From: CAZGUH01 sp964529005
GTDB taxonomy: Bacteria; Actinomycetota; Acidimicrobiia; Acidimicrobiales; Ilumatobacteraceae
Direction: 5' to 3'
Length of the DNA: 64,000 nt
Assembly (NCBI GenBank): GCA_964529005.1
Contig: CAZGUH010000003.1
Location: 62,001-126,000, forward strand
Shown: piece after piece, positions 9,016 through 17,803 of the stretch
Layout of the letters: every line of letters begins with the position of its first letter
Numbering within the stretch: the stretch's first letter is position 1
The notes under the pieces: model-generated
What the model saw: only the letters and a program-made list of their open reading frames with translations
Databases searched by the model: none
What the model was told of the DNA's origin: nothing
Made by a program: the position numbers and the translations under genes

Positions 9016-10458
9016 TCACCAGTTGTTCGTGCCGAGTGGCCGTCCCTCTTCATAGCCGGACGAGCTCTGCACGCCCACAACGGCACGCTCGTGCAGCTCG
9101 TCGATCGTGCGCGCGCCGGCGTAGGTCGCCGCGCTGCGCACGCCGGCGACGATCTGGTCGAGCAGATCCTCGACGCCCGGCCGCTCGGGATCGAGGTACA
9201 TCCGCGACGTGCTGATGCCCTCCTCGAACAGCTCCTTGCGGCTGCGCTCGAAGGCCGACTCGGCGCGGGTGCGGTTCTTCACCGCGCGGTTCGACGCCAT
9301 GCCGAAGCTCTCCTTGTAGAGCCGGCCGTCGGCATCGCGCATCGTGTCCGCGGCGCTCTCGAACGTCCCCGCGACGAGCGAGCCGACCATCACGTTCGAC
9401 GCGCCGGCGGCGAGCGCGAGGGCGACGTCGCGCGGGTAGCGCACTCCCCCGTCCGCCCACACGTGCGAGCCGCGCTGGCGCGCCTCGGCCGCGCAGTCGA
9501 GCACGGCCGAGAACTGCGGCCGACCGACGCCGGTCATCATCCGGGTCGTGCACATCGCGCCTGGCCCGACGCCCACCTTGACGATGTCCGCCCCCGCCGA
9601 GACGAGGTCGCGGACGCCTTCCTTGGTGACGACGTTGCCGGCGACGATGGGCGAGCTGGGGGCGGCGGCGCGCACGTCATCGACGACGGCGAGCGTGCGC
9701 CTCTGATGCCCGTGGGCCGTGTCGATCACCAGCACGTCGACGCCCATCTCGACGAGCGCCTTGGCCTTGACCGCCGGCTCGCCGTTGATCCCGACCGCCA
9801 CCGCGATCATCAACCGGCCCTCGGCGTCGACGGCCGGGCGGTAGATCGTCGAGCGCAACGCCCCCGCCCGGGTGACACAGCCGACCAGGCGGCCCTCGGG
9901 ATCGACCACCGGAGCGGCGTTGACCCGCGCCTCGGTGAGCTCGTCGAACACCTGCTCCGGCGACGCTCCCTCGGCGATCGTGAACAGCTCGCGGCTGGCG
10001 ACGTGCTGGAGCTGGGTGAAGCGATCGAAGCCCATCGCATCGGTCTCGGTGAAGATCCCCACTGGGCGCACGTCGTCGTCGACCACGATCACTGCCCCGT
10101 GGGCGCGCTTGTGGATCAACCCCAGAGCGTCGCCGACCGTGTGGTGCGGCGACAGCGTGATCGGCGTGTCGTAGACCGTGTGACGGGACTTGACGAAGCG
10201 CACCACGGAATCGACGACGTCGAGCGGGATGTCCTGCGGCAGCACGACGAGGCCACCCCGGCGTGCGACGGTCTCGGCCATGCGCCGGCCGGCGACCGCC
10301 GTCATGTTCGACACCACGATCGGCGTGGTCGTGCCCAGCCCGTCCGGAGTCGTCAGATCGACGTCGAAGCGGCTGACCACGTCGGAGAGCAGGGGCACCA
10401 TGAAGACGTCGCTGTACGTCAGATCGAAGGGCGGTGGCTGCTCGGTCGTGAAGCGCAT
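9016..10458 (-). CDS. guaB1: GMP reductase, GuaB1 type (IMPDH/GMPR family with CBS pair)
   Basis: A 480-residue member of the IMPDH/GMP reductase family. A tandem CBS pair (about residues 95-210) is inserted into the TIM barrel; the catalytic loop is VGPGAMCTTRMMTGVG, and the flap region carries ESAFERSRKELFEEG. It fits the actinobacterial GuaB1 group, shown in mycobacteria to reduce GMP to IMP rather than oxidise IMP. The classical IMPDH (guaB2) is not in this window. Confidence 0.85.
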   Translation of the reverse strand: MRFTTEQPPPFDLTYSDVFMVPLLSDVVSRFDVDLTTPDGLGTTTPIVVSNMTAVAGRRMAETVARRGGLVVLPQDIPLDVVDSVVRFVKSRHTVYDTPITLSPHHTVGDALGLIHKRAHGAVIVVDDDVRPVGIFTETDAMGFDRFTQLQHVASRELFTIAEGASPEQVFDELTEARVNAAPVVDPEGRLVGCVTRAGALRSTIYRPAVDAEGRLMIAVAVGINGEPAVKAKALVEMGVDVLVIDTAHGHQRRTLAVVDDVRAAAPSSPIVAGNVVTKEGVRDLVSAGADIVKVGVGPGAMCTTRMMTGVGRPQFSAVLDCAAEARQRGSHVWADGGVRYPRDVALALAAGASNVMVGSLVAGTFESAADTMRDADGRLYKESFGMASNRAVKNRTRAESAFERSRKELFEEGISTSRMYLDPERPGVEDLLDQIVAGVRSAATYAGARTIDELHERAVVGVQSSSGYEEGRPLGTNNW

Positions 10459-10564
10459 CGTCGTCGGTCTCCCAAGGTGGGCTGCTCGGCGGGACGGTGG
10501 GCCGGCCCGACCGACCGATCAAGGTTAGAGGTGAACGGACGCAGTGGCACTAGCTTGCCGCTCC

Positions 10565-11272
10565 GTGACGACGCCTGTGGTCTTGGTGCACGGTTGGGGT
10601 GGTTCCTTCGACGCGACGTGGGTGCGACCGGGGTTCGCGGCCCTGCTCGAAGACGCCGGCCGCCCGGTGATCGGCGTCGACCTCCTCGGCCACGGCGCCG
10701 CCCCCAAGCCGCACGACCCCGCCGCGTACGTCGACCTCACCACACGGATCGTCGAGGCCCTCCCCGACGAGCCGGTGGACGCGATCGGCTTCAGCCTCGG
10801 CGCGATCACGCTCCTGCGCACCGCGATCGCCCATCCCGAGCGCTGTCGCCGCCTGGTGCTCGCCGGCATCGGCGACGGCGTCATCGGCGCCGACAGCCCC
10901 GAGCGCCAGGAAGCGTCGGCGCGTGGGCAGGAACGCATCGTGCAGGCGCTGGAGAGCGACGAGCCGCCTGAGGACAACGTGGCACGCCTGTTCGTGCGCT
11001 ATGCCGAGCAGCCGGGCAACGACCGCGCCGCCCTCACCGCGGTCATGAAGCGCGCCCGGGGCGAGGCGATCACGCCAGACCGCCTGGCGGTGGTCACGTC
11101 CCCCACGCTGGTGGTGATCGGCGACCGTGACAGCGCGGCGCCCGCCGACGCGCTCGCGGCCGCGTTCCCGATGGGCCGCGTCGCGCTGCTGCGCAACGTC
11201 GACCACTTCGCCACACCCGAGTCGTTCGGGTTCGTCGATGCCGCGCTGGAGTTCATCGGCGCGGCGCCGTGA
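10565..11272 (+). CDS. alpha/beta-fold hydrolase
   Basis: A 235-residue hydrolase with VLVHGWGGS, nucleophile elbow GFSLGA, an acid in VIGDRDS and a His in NVDHFATPES. Substrate unknown. GTG at 10565 is preferred to 10544 because TAGCTT at 10551-10556 sits 8 nt upstream like the -10 of a leaderless transcript, and VTTPVVLVHG is a natural beginning. Its stop overlaps the tsaC start by 4 bp (GTGA). Confidence 0.87.
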   Translation: MTTPVVLVHGWGGSFDATWVRPGFAALLEDAGRPVIGVDLLGHGAAPKPHDPAAYVDLTTRIVEALPDEPVDAIGFSLGAITLLRTAIAHPERCRRLVLAGIGDGVIGADSPERQEASARGQERIVQALESDEPPEDNVARLFVRYAEQPGNDRAALTAVMKRARGEAITPDRLAVVTSPTLVVIGDRDSAAPADALAAAFPMGRVALLRNVDHFATPESFGFVDAALEFIGAAP

Positions 11273-12219
11273 CCGCCATCGACGACGCGCTGCGCGTGCT
11301 GCGCAGCGGCGGCGTCGTCGCGATCCCCACGGAGACCGTCTACGGCCTCGCCGCCGACGCGTCCGACGAGGCGGCCGTGCGGCGTGTGTTCGCGATCAAG
11401 GGGCGACCCGCCGACCATCCCGTGATCGTCCACGTCGCGTCGGCGCAACAGCTGACCGAGTGGGCGTCCGACGTCCCGCCTGTGGCGTGGACGCTCGCGC
11501 TCGCCTGCTGGCCTGGACCGCTGACGCTGCTGGTGCCTCGGGCGGCGCGCGTGCTCGACGTCGTGACGGGCGGGCGCCCGACGGTGGGCATCCGCGTGCC
11601 CGCTCATCCGATGACCCTCGAGCTGCTCGAGCGCTTCGGCGGCGGTCTCGCCGCGCCGTCGGCGAACCGGTTCGGACGGGTCAGCCCGACCACCGCGGCG
11701 CACGTGCGCGCCGACCTCGCCGGCGCGGTCGATCTCGTGCTCGACGGTGGCCCGTCGCCTGTCGGGGTGGAGAGCACGATCGTGGATTGCACCGTCGATC
11801 CCCCGCAGATCCTGCGGCCGGGCGGTATCACCGCCGCCGACATCGAGCGCCTGCTCGGTGGCGAGCTGGCCGCGACGAGCGGGCCGAGCCGGGCGCCCGG
11901 GATGCTCGCCGCGCACTACGCACCCCGGTGCCGTGTCGTCGTGGAGCCGACATCGGCACGGGCGCAGGCGACGGCGGCGGAGCTGCGCGCGGCCGGCAAG
12001 GCGGTCGACGTCCTCGACCCGGGCCCGGACACGGTCGCGTACGCGCAGAGCCTCTACGGATGGCTGCGATCCGCCGACGAACGCCGGCTCGACGCCGTGG
12101 TCGCTGTGCTGCCGCCCGCCGAAGGTCTCGGCCACGCGGTCCGCGATCGCCTCCTGCGCGCTGCAGCCGGATCGTCCGGCGCCGTCAGCCCGACGGATCC
12201 CAGCGACCCAGCTGGTTGA
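11269..12219 (+). CDS. L-threonylcarbamoyladenylate synthase (Sua5/YrdC with C-terminal Sua5 domain)
   Basis: A 316-residue enzyme making threonylcarbamoyl-AMP from Thr, bicarbonate and ATP, the first step of the tRNA t6A37 modification. The N-terminal YrdC domain shows GGVVAIPTETVYGLAADA, KGRPADHP, and PSANRFGRVSPT. The C-terminal Sua5 domain (after APGMLAAHYAP) marks the long form. The 3' end overlaps the convergent J-domain gene by 35 bp. Confidence 0.93.
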   Translation: MTAIDDALRVLRSGGVVAIPTETVYGLAADASDEAAVRRVFAIKGRPADHPVIVHVASAQQLTEWASDVPPVAWTLALACWPGPLTLLVPRAARVLDVVTGGRPTVGIRVPAHPMTLELLERFGGGLAAPSANRFGRVSPTTAAHVRADLAGAVDLVLDGGPSPVGVESTIVDCTVDPPQILRPGGITAADIERLLGGELAATSGPSRAPGMLAAHYAPRCRVVVEPTSARAQATAAELRAAGKAVDVLDPGPDTVAYAQSLYGWLRSADERRLDAVVAVLPPAEGLGHAVRDRLLRAAAGSSGAVSPTDPSDPAG

Positions 12220-12772
12220 GCTGCGCGACCCACAGGTCACGCACCGCGTCGACGTCAGGCAATGCCGCGGGACGCCCAGCGTCGTCGGGGCTGGCGATCG
12301 TGATGCTCACCGTGCTGGCCCCCGCATCGGGGATCAGATCGAGCCGGCAGCAGCAATCGAGCGGAGGGTCGAGGTGCGTCTCGAGCACGTAGGGAGGGTC
12401 GTCCACGAGGACCTCGCCGATCCACGAGGCGACCACGAGCAGCGCTTCGAACGCCTCCGCCGGCAGCAGCTCGATGACGAACGACGGCGAGTCGTGGGCG
12501 ACTCGGCGCCCGGCCGCGCGCGACGGCGTCGATGCCCGCCGCGGGCGCGAGCCCTCGGCCCCTGGCGGCGCAGGGGCCGCCTGCGCGCCGCGCCGGGCGA
12601 CCGCATCGTCGTAGGCCCGGTTGATGTCGCGCATGCGCCGCTCATCGCCGCCACGGTCGGGATGCATCTGCATCGCCAGCCGCCGGCGTGCCGCCGACAG
12701 CTCGTCGAGCGTGGCATCGGGCCCCACGCCGAGGATGGCGAACGGGTCCCGCTCGGGCGGCTCGGCGGTCAC
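12185..12772 (-). CDS. J-domain protein
   Basis: A 195-residue protein with an N-terminal J domain: DPFAILGVGPDATLDEL, the diagnostic HPD at residues 37-39 (MHPDRGG) and DINRAYDDAV. The rest is a Pro/Arg-rich linker and a C-terminal domain of about 100 residues with no G/F or zinc-finger region, so it is not DnaJ itself but a specialised DnaK co-chaperone. GTG at 12772 overlaps the upstream FGGY-domain gene by 4 bp, so the two are co-translated. Confidence 0.82.
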   Translation of the reverse strand: MTAEPPERDPFAILGVGPDATLDELSAARRRLAMQMHPDRGGDERRMRDINRAYDDAVARRGAQAAPAPPGAEGSRPRRASTPSRAAGRRVAHDSPSFVIELLPAEAFEALLVVASWIGEVLVDDPPYVLETHLDPPLDCCCRLDLIPDAGASTVSITIASPDDAGRPAALPDVDAVRDLWVAQLNQLGRWDPSG

Positions 12773-13458
12773 CCGTGCTGGCTCGGGCCCGGCGGCGAGA
12801 CGGTGACCCGTGCGCCGTTCCAGCGGCCGCGGGGCTCGGCGGCGGCGACGACAGGCGGCGCCATCGCGGGCCAGTCACGCCCGGCGTCGACGATGGCCAG
12901 CAGTTCCCACCGATACTGGCCGCTGGCTGCGTGCCAGTAGCCGGTGGCGGCGGCGGACACCGGGTCGGTGACGATCGCGTCCGTGCCGAGCGAGCACATC
13001 TGCGCCACGATCCAATCGACGGGCGAGACCACGTGCGCCAGACGCTCCCACGCGGCGGCATCGCTGCGATGCAGCCAGCTCAGCTTGCTGATCGTCGACG
13101 CGGCCGTCGGCTGCGCTCCCACCGCCGCCTCCCACGCCGGGCCGTCGAGCTGACCGAGCAGCCATCCGGCATCCGGACGGGAGCGCTCGCAGGCGCCGAT
13201 CATCGCCTCACGCAGCGGGACACCGTCGGCGTCGAGGAACACCGCCCCGGCCGGCGCAGAGACGGCGACGGTGGCCGGTGGTGACGATCGCAGCAGCCCC
13301 CAGGCTCGCTGCACGGCCTCCCACCACACGCCGAGGTCGACGTCACCGTCCTCGCCGGGCGGCGTGTGGTCGATCACCTTCGACTCCGAGCTGGAGCCTT
13401 CGATCACGCGCACATGCGTGGCTCGGCGCGTGATCTCGATCGCGGCATCCGGAGTCAT
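12769..13458 (-). CDS. stand-alone degenerate FGGY-kinase N-terminal domain
   Basis: A 229-residue protein resembling only the N-terminal half of xylulokinase-like FGGY sugar kinases: DLGVWWEAVQRAW corresponds to the family's WW-E-Ar-W region, STISKLSWLHRSD to its (P)KLLWL segment, and AHVVSPVDWI with TDPVSAAATGYWH to the substrate-lobe motifs. The usual N-terminal DxGT phosphate-binding loop is replaced by EITRRAT, and the entire C-terminal ATP-binding lobe is missing, with J-domain coding sequence beginning at the stop. Probably not a kinase; a binding or regulatory role is inference. Confidence 0.6.
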   Translation of the reverse strand: MTPDAAIEITRRATHVRVIEGSSSESKVIDHTPPGEDGDVDLGVWWEAVQRAWGLLRSSPPATVAVSAPAGAVFLDADGVPLREAMIGACERSRPDAGWLLGQLDGPAWEAAVGAQPTAASTISKLSWLHRSDAAAWERLAHVVSPVDWIVAQMCSLGTDAIVTDPVSAAATGYWHAASGQYRWELLAIVDAGRDWPAMAPPVVAAAEPRGRWNGARVTVSPPGPSQHG

Positions 13459-13589
13459 GGGCCGAAACTAGCGTCACCGCTGCGAGGGTCGTTGCTCCGC
13501 GCGCGCGGGTTCACTACCCTGTCTCCCCAGGCGGAGGCCCAGCCGATCTCGCGTCCCTGCGCGACGGCCGTGCGGAGGTCCACTGCCTG

Positions 13590-13823
13590 ATGAACAACCA
13601 GACGCTGAAGAAGCTGGCCCTGTACCTCTCGGTCGCGTTCGTCGTCATCTCGATCTGGCGGGATCCGAGTGGAAGCGCCGATGCGGCAGGGGAGTTCCTC
13701 GGCTCCGTCGGCGGGTTCTTCTCGACGCTCATCGACAAGCTCTCGGAGTTCTTCAAGGGGCTCGGCGACGACAACGACGGCGGGGGCGGCGTCATCATCC
13801 CGCCGACCTCGAGCGTGCCGTGA
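13590..13823 (+). CDS. small single-pass membrane protein
   Basis: A 77-residue protein with one hydrophobic helix (about residues 9-24), then a Gly/Asp-rich tail. GGAGGT lies 10 nt before ATG 13590. Its stop overlaps the next start by 4 bp (GTGA), so it is co-translated with the bPH-domain protein and may assemble with it; no family recognised. The 131-bp stretch upstream to 13459 contains nothing else I can support. Confidence 0.65.
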   Translation: MNNQTLKKLALYLSVAFVVISIWRDPSGSADAAGEFLGSVGGFFSTLIDKLSEFFKGLGDDNDGGGGVIIPPTSSVP

Positions 13824-14416
13824 CCATCGCCGCCACGGCCGAGCGGCTGCGGAACACGTGGCAACGCTTCCTCACCCCGCCGATCGACATGCTCGACGAG
13901 ATGCTCGTCGACGGCGAAGACCTCCGCCACGCCGACGCGCCGGCGCTGAAGGCGTTCTTCGTCGAGGAGTTGCCGCTGCTGTTGTTGGCCATCGGCGTCG
14001 GCGGGGCGATCGCCGTCGCCGGGGCGCGCTCGGAGCACCTCTCGATCGCCGGCCTCGCCCTCGTCGGGGCGGGCGGCCTGCTGATGTACTTGCGCATCAA
14101 GCGCTGGAACGAGCGCTACACCGCGTACGCGCTCACGTCGTTGCGCGTGATCCGCATCAGCGGCTTCCTCAACCGGTCGATGGCGTGGGTGCCGTGGGCC
14201 AAGGTCACCGACGTGCGTTTCGAGGTGACGCTCCTCGGGCGGCTGTTCGGCTATGCCACGGTGCGCATCGACAGCGCCAACGAGGAGTCGGGGCTGAAGG
14301 AGATGCGCAACCTCACCGACCCCGCCACGTTCTACGCCAAGATCACCGAACTCGTTCAGCTGAAGCAGGGCGGCGTCGCCGGACCGTTCGAGCCGTCGCC
14401 GCGGCTGCCTCGGTGA
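13820..14416 (+). CDS. membrane protein with bacterial PH (YdbT/bPH2-like) domain
   Basis: A 198-residue protein: amphipathic N-terminus, two transmembrane helices (about residues 52-68 and 75-92), then a bPH2-like domain with YALTSLRVIRISG, W-AKVTDVRFE and ATVRIDSANEESG. Such proteins are membrane-associated and of unsettled function. The 3' end overlaps the convergent heme A synthase gene by 74 bp, an unusually long overlap that leaves no room for a terminator between them. Confidence 0.75.
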   Translation: MTIAATAERLRNTWQRFLTPPIDMLDEMLVDGEDLRHADAPALKAFFVEELPLLLLAIGVGGAIAVAGARSEHLSIAGLALVGAGGLLMYLRIKRWNERYTAYALTSLRVIRISGFLNRSMAWVPWAKVTDVRFEVTLLGRLFGYATVRIDSANEESGLKEMRNLTDPATFYAKITELVQLKQGGVAGPFEPSPRLPR

Positions 14417-15305
14417 CGGCGGGCTGCGCCCCTGCCGCGCGGGTCGTCAGCCAGAGCTGCATCGACGCGATCCAGAACAGCACCGCTCCGGCGACATGGA
14501 ACCCGACGAGCAGGGCCGGCACGTCGGTGAGGTACTGCACGTAGCCCAGCAGAGCTTGGGCGCAGGCGATCGTCATCCACCGTGCGATCGCCCCTTCCAG
14601 CAGCACACGGTCACCGGCGCGTGTGCGCAGCTGCCAGACGAGGCCGAGAGCGAGCGCGATCGTCACCAGCACGGCGATGCTGTGGATCCGGGCGATATCA
14701 GGGATGTCGAACGAGAAGCGGCGGGCGTCCTCGTCGCCGGCATGGGGTCCGGTGCCGGTGACGACGGTGCCGGTGAGCAACGCCACGATCGCTGCCGACG
14801 CGACGAGGCGCACGGTTCGTTCGACGGGCGCGGCGACGATCCGCACGCGCTGATGGTCGGGCTCGCCCGCTCGCCGCACCAGCGCGGTGGCGAGACCGAT
14901 GAGCACCAGCGACAGCACCATGTGCAGCTGGGTCGTCGCCGGATGCAGATCGGTGAGCACGACGATTCCGCCGACGACTGCTTGCATCGGCACCCCGAGG
15001 GCGACGGCGACCGCCAGGCGGGTCAGATCACGCCGGCGCGGCGTCCGCCACAGCGCACCGAGCACGGCGACGATCACCGCCACGCTCACCACGCCGGTGA
15101 ACAGCCGGTTCACCTGCTCGATCGCGGCGTGCGGGGACGAGACGTCGACGAGCTTCGTCGAGTTGCAGTTCGGCCAGTCGTCACACCCCAGACCCGACCC
15201 GCTGAGCCGCACGGCGGCGCCGGTGACGGTGATGGCGCACTGCGCGACGAGCGCGCCGACGGCCATCGCGCGGAAGGCGGGCGGCGAGACGTTGCGACGC
15301 AGCAC
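14343..15305 (-). CDS. ctaA: heme A synthase CtaA (COX15 family)
   Basis: A polytopic membrane protein of about 320 residues converting heme O to heme A for aa3 oxidases. It shows the CtaA signature GSGLGCDDWPNC, then IEQVNRLFTG (with Asn where many proteobacterial or Bacillus enzymes have His), LHMVLSLVLIG, RIHSIAVLV and GFHVAGAVLF, which supply heme-ligand histidines. GTG at 15305 is preferred; the frame is open to 15365 but that start would collide with the divergent TetR gene. No ctaB or cytochrome oxidase genes lie in the window. Confidence 0.88.
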   Translation of the reverse strand: MLRRNVSPPAFRAMAVGALVAQCAITVTGAAVRLSGSGLGCDDWPNCNSTKLVDVSSPHAAIEQVNRLFTGVVSVAVIVAVLGALWRTPRRRDLTRLAVAVALGVPMQAVVGGIVVLTDLHPATTQLHMVLSLVLIGLATALVRRAGEPDHQRVRIVAAPVERTVRLVASAAIVALLTGTVVTGTGPHAGDEDARRFSFDIPDIARIHSIAVLVTIALALGLVWQLRTRAGDRVLLEGAIARWMTIACAQALLGYVQYLTDVPALLVGFHVAGAVLFWIASMQLWLTTRAAGAQPAVTEAAAATARTVRRRRPASAERVR

Positions 15306-15367
15306 GCACCCAGGGTAGGAGGCGATGCCGCGCCGGACGCGATCGATGCCGATAGCGTCCGCCACCG

Positions 15368-16405
15368 GTGAAGAAGCAGACGGTCGACGAGCGACGGGCG
15401 GAGATCCTCGAGGCGACGTGTCAGGTGGTGATCCAGCGCGGCTTCGCCGGCACGCGCATCAGCGACGTCGCCAAACAGCTCGGGGTCTCCACCAGCCTCA
15501 TCCACTACCACTTCGATTCCAAGGAGCAGCTCCTCGCCGAGGCGTTCGCCCACTATGCCCGCAAGGACCTGGAGGAGATGCACGCCGAGATCGCGTCCGC
15601 CCCGACGTCGATCGCCCAGCTCGACGCATGCCTGTCGAACTACGTGCCCGAGGGCAGTGACGACGTCGAGTGGATGCTGTGGATCGACGCCTGGGGCGAG
15701 GCGCTGCGGAACCCGCTGATGAAACGCATCAGCCAAGAGCTCGACGAGCAGTCCAACGCTGTGCTCGAGGACGTGCTGCGGCGCGGCGTCACCTCGGGCG
15801 AGTTCCGCTGCCCTGATCCGTCGGGCTCCGCTGCCCGGCTGTCGGGCATGATCGACGGCCTCGCCGTGCAGTTCGCCGCGCACGACGGCGTGCTCACGCG
15901 CGACCGCCTGATGCATCACATCCGCACCGTCGCCGCGGCCGAGGTCGGCGTGCCGATCGAGTCGTTCGGCGCGGCGCAGGGCGCCGACGCCCCGCCCGCG
16001 GTCGTGCCGATGGCCCCGGCGACAGAGGTGGCGCTGCGCCAGCTGATCGCCCGCGCGTGCGACGCCGCCTCGCAGGGCGACCGCCTCTCGTGGGAGTCGA
16101 CGTGGACGGACGACGGCCGCTGGGACGTGGACGGCAACGTCGTCGCCGGCCGCGCCCGCATCGGCGCCGCATGGGCGGCCGACATCGCCGCCTACGAGTG
16201 GATCGTCCAGACCGCCGCGATGCCGGTGCTCGAGGTCGACGAGGACGCGGGCGAAGCGACCGGACGCGTCGTCATCAAGGCCCACTACGCCGCCAAGCGC
16301 GGCTCGCGCGGCGCCTACCTCGCGACGTCGCACGATCGCTTCGTGCGGACGGCGGCAGGGTGGCGTTTCTCCCAACGCACGCTCGACGTGCACGACCGCA
16401 GCTGA
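15368..16405 (+). CDS. TetR-type regulator fused to a SnoaL/NTF2-like domain
   Basis: A 345-residue protein. Residues 1-60 form a TetR HTH (AEILEATCQVVIQRGF, then SDVAKQLGVSTSLIHYHF), and residues about 60-190 a ligand/dimer domain (SNYVPEGSDDVEWMLWIDAW). Residues about 210-345 are a separate NTF2-like fold of SnoaL type, with ALRQLIARACDAASQGD, WTDDGRWDVDG and a terminal WRFSQRTLDVHDRS. TetR proteins usually stop near 200 residues. The second domain could sense or modify a small lipid- or polyketide-like ligand, which is inference. GTG start at 15368; divergent from ctaA. Confidence 0.85.
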   Translation: MKKQTVDERRAEILEATCQVVIQRGFAGTRISDVAKQLGVSTSLIHYHFDSKEQLLAEAFAHYARKDLEEMHAEIASAPTSIAQLDACLSNYVPEGSDDVEWMLWIDAWGEALRNPLMKRISQELDEQSNAVLEDVLRRGVTSGEFRCPDPSGSAARLSGMIDGLAVQFAAHDGVLTRDRLMHHIRTVAAAEVGVPIESFGAAQGADAPPAVVPMAPATEVALRQLIARACDAASQGDRLSWESTWTDDGRWDVDGNVVAGRARIGAAWAADIAAYEWIVQTAAMPVLEVDEDAGEATGRVVIKAHYAAKRGSRGAYLATSHDRFVRTAAGWRFSQRTLDVHDRS

Positions 16406-16437
16406 CGGCGCGGCGACGATACAGCAGGGGCGTCGCG

Positions 16438-17115
16438 TCAGCGGGTGCGCTGCTCCGGCGCCAGGTGCTCGACGTCGGACAGCTTGGTCAGGCTGAACGT
16501 GTACCCGTCGCCGAGCGGCAGGGCCTCGATGCGGCTGATCGACGCGTGGCCGAGGACGAAGCGATCCCACTCCCACGGCGTCGGCTCCAGTCCGAGCAGG
16601 TGGCAGATCGTCACGCTGTTCGTTCCGGCGTGGGCGACGATCGCGATCCGCCGACCCGGCTCGTCGATCTGCCAGACCGGCAGCGGGTGCTCGCTGCGCA
16701 CGACACCGCGCTGGCGGAGGAACTCGGCCGCGCCTGAACGGATGCGAGCGACGAAGTCGCGCACCGGCTCACCCCCGGCGATGCCCTCCCAGCGGCCGGT
16801 CGCCGGGCGGCCCCGCGCCTCGCGGTAGGCCTCCTCGGCCTTCTCCGCCGGGGTGCCGTGCCAGATCGGATCGCGGATCTCCTCCAGCCAGGGATCGATC
16901 TGCTCGCTGCGGCCGAGCTCGTCCAGGATCGGCGATGCCGTCTGGCGGGCTCGGTCGAGAGGCGACACCAGGACCTCGTCGAAGCGCTCCCCCGCCAGCG
17001 CCTTGGCCAGCGCCACCGCTTGCTCGTGGCCGCGGGCGGTGAGCGGGGGGTTGACCACCTGGCGGCCGGCGCGCACCCACTCCGGCTCGGCATGGCGGAT
17101 GAGGAAGATCTCCAT
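16438..17115 (-). CDS. histidine phosphatase superfamily protein
   Basis: A 225-residue phosphoglycerate-mutase-like phosphatase with the phospho-acceptor motif LIRHAEPEW, the Arg of SPLDRARQTA, and the second His in VAHAGTNSV. Substrate not predictable. It follows the TetR gene at 17180 on the same strand after 64 bp and may be cotranscribed. A weak 6-bp inverted repeat at 16413-16436 lies between it and the convergent TetR-SnoaL gene. Confidence 0.87.
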   Translation of the reverse strand: MEIFLIRHAEPEWVRAGRQVVNPPLTARGHEQAVALAKALAGERFDEVLVSPLDRARQTASPILDELGRSEQIDPWLEEIRDPIWHGTPAEKAEEAYREARGRPATGRWEGIAGGEPVRDFVARIRSGAAEFLRQRGVVRSEHPLPVWQIDEPGRRIAIVAHAGTNSVTICHLLGLEPTPWEWDRFVLGHASISRIEALPLGDGYTFSLTKLSDVEHLAPEQRTR

Positions 17116-17179
17116 GGCCCCGTCGATCGTACGGCCGGAATCCGGCAGCGGAGGCGGCGCGTCGGGCTCGGGCTCACTG

Positions 17180-17782
17180 TCAGGCGGGGCGGAGGGCGGC
17201 GCGCAGGAACGCCCGCAGCTCGTGGCGCAGGCGGCGCAGGTCGGCAGCGGTCGCCCGCCACCCCACGGTGTCGAGGGCGCGCTGCTCGGTGGCGATGCCG
17301 GCGACCGTGCTGTAGGCGATCGCCAACACGAGCCGTGGGTCCCCGGAGCGCAGGCGCCCTGCCGCCATCTCGCGCCCGAGCCAGCCCGCCGCGGTCTCCG
17401 CGAGCGGCGCGAGCTGGCCGGTCACACGCTCCGCGACGGCGGGCGGCATGCGGTTCAGCTCGCGGACGAGACCCAGCAGAGCCGGGCGGCGCACCCCGGC
17501 ACGGAACACCGCCCGCACGACGGCATCGATGCGCGCGAGGGGGTCGTCGGGCGCGGCCCGTCCCGCCGCCTGGACGACCGCCACCAACTCGACCGCGACG
17601 TGGCCCATCACCGCGGCGAGCAGCTCCTCACGCGAGGGGAACCAGTAGAGCAACGTCTGCTTGCGCACCCCGACGTCGGCCGCGATGTGGTCGAGGCTGA
17701 CGGCGTCGACCCCACGCCGGCCGAGGAGCTCGGTGGCGGACATCACGATGCGCTCACGCGTCGATGGAGCGGCTCTGCTCAC
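17180..17782 (-). CDS. TetR family repressor of the adjacent lipid operon
   Basis: A 200-residue TetR protein: STRERIVMSATELLGRRG, HTH around residues 28-48 (LDHIAADVGVRKQTLLYWF), then an all-helical ligand domain. It is divergent from the fatty acyl reductase operon with 58 bp between starts, and that gap carries a perfect 16-bp palindrome plus a third half-site. Autoregulation and control of the operon are therefore likely. The ligand is perhaps an acyl-CoA or fatty alcohol, which is inference from context. Confidence 0.88.
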   Translation of the reverse strand: MSRAAPSTRERIVMSATELLGRRGVDAVSLDHIAADVGVRKQTLLYWFPSREELLAAVMGHVAVELVAVVQAAGRAAPDDPLARIDAVVRAVFRAGVRRPALLGLVRELNRMPPAVAERVTGQLAPLAETAAGWLGREMAAGRLRSGDPRLVLAIAYSTVAGIATEQRALDTVGWRATAADLRRLRHELRAFLRAALRPA

Positions 17783-17803
17783 AGGACGGTTCTAGCAGCC
17801 TTG

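Noticed and set aside
7732..10971. A plus-strand open frame of over 1000 codons
   Set aside because: It is antisense to guaB1, cmk and plsC; its translation is His/Arg/Asp-rich with no motifs, typical of GC-rich shadows.
13459..13589. Possible extra small gene before the 77-residue membrane protein
   Set aside because: No frame with a start, RBS and non-random composition was found there.
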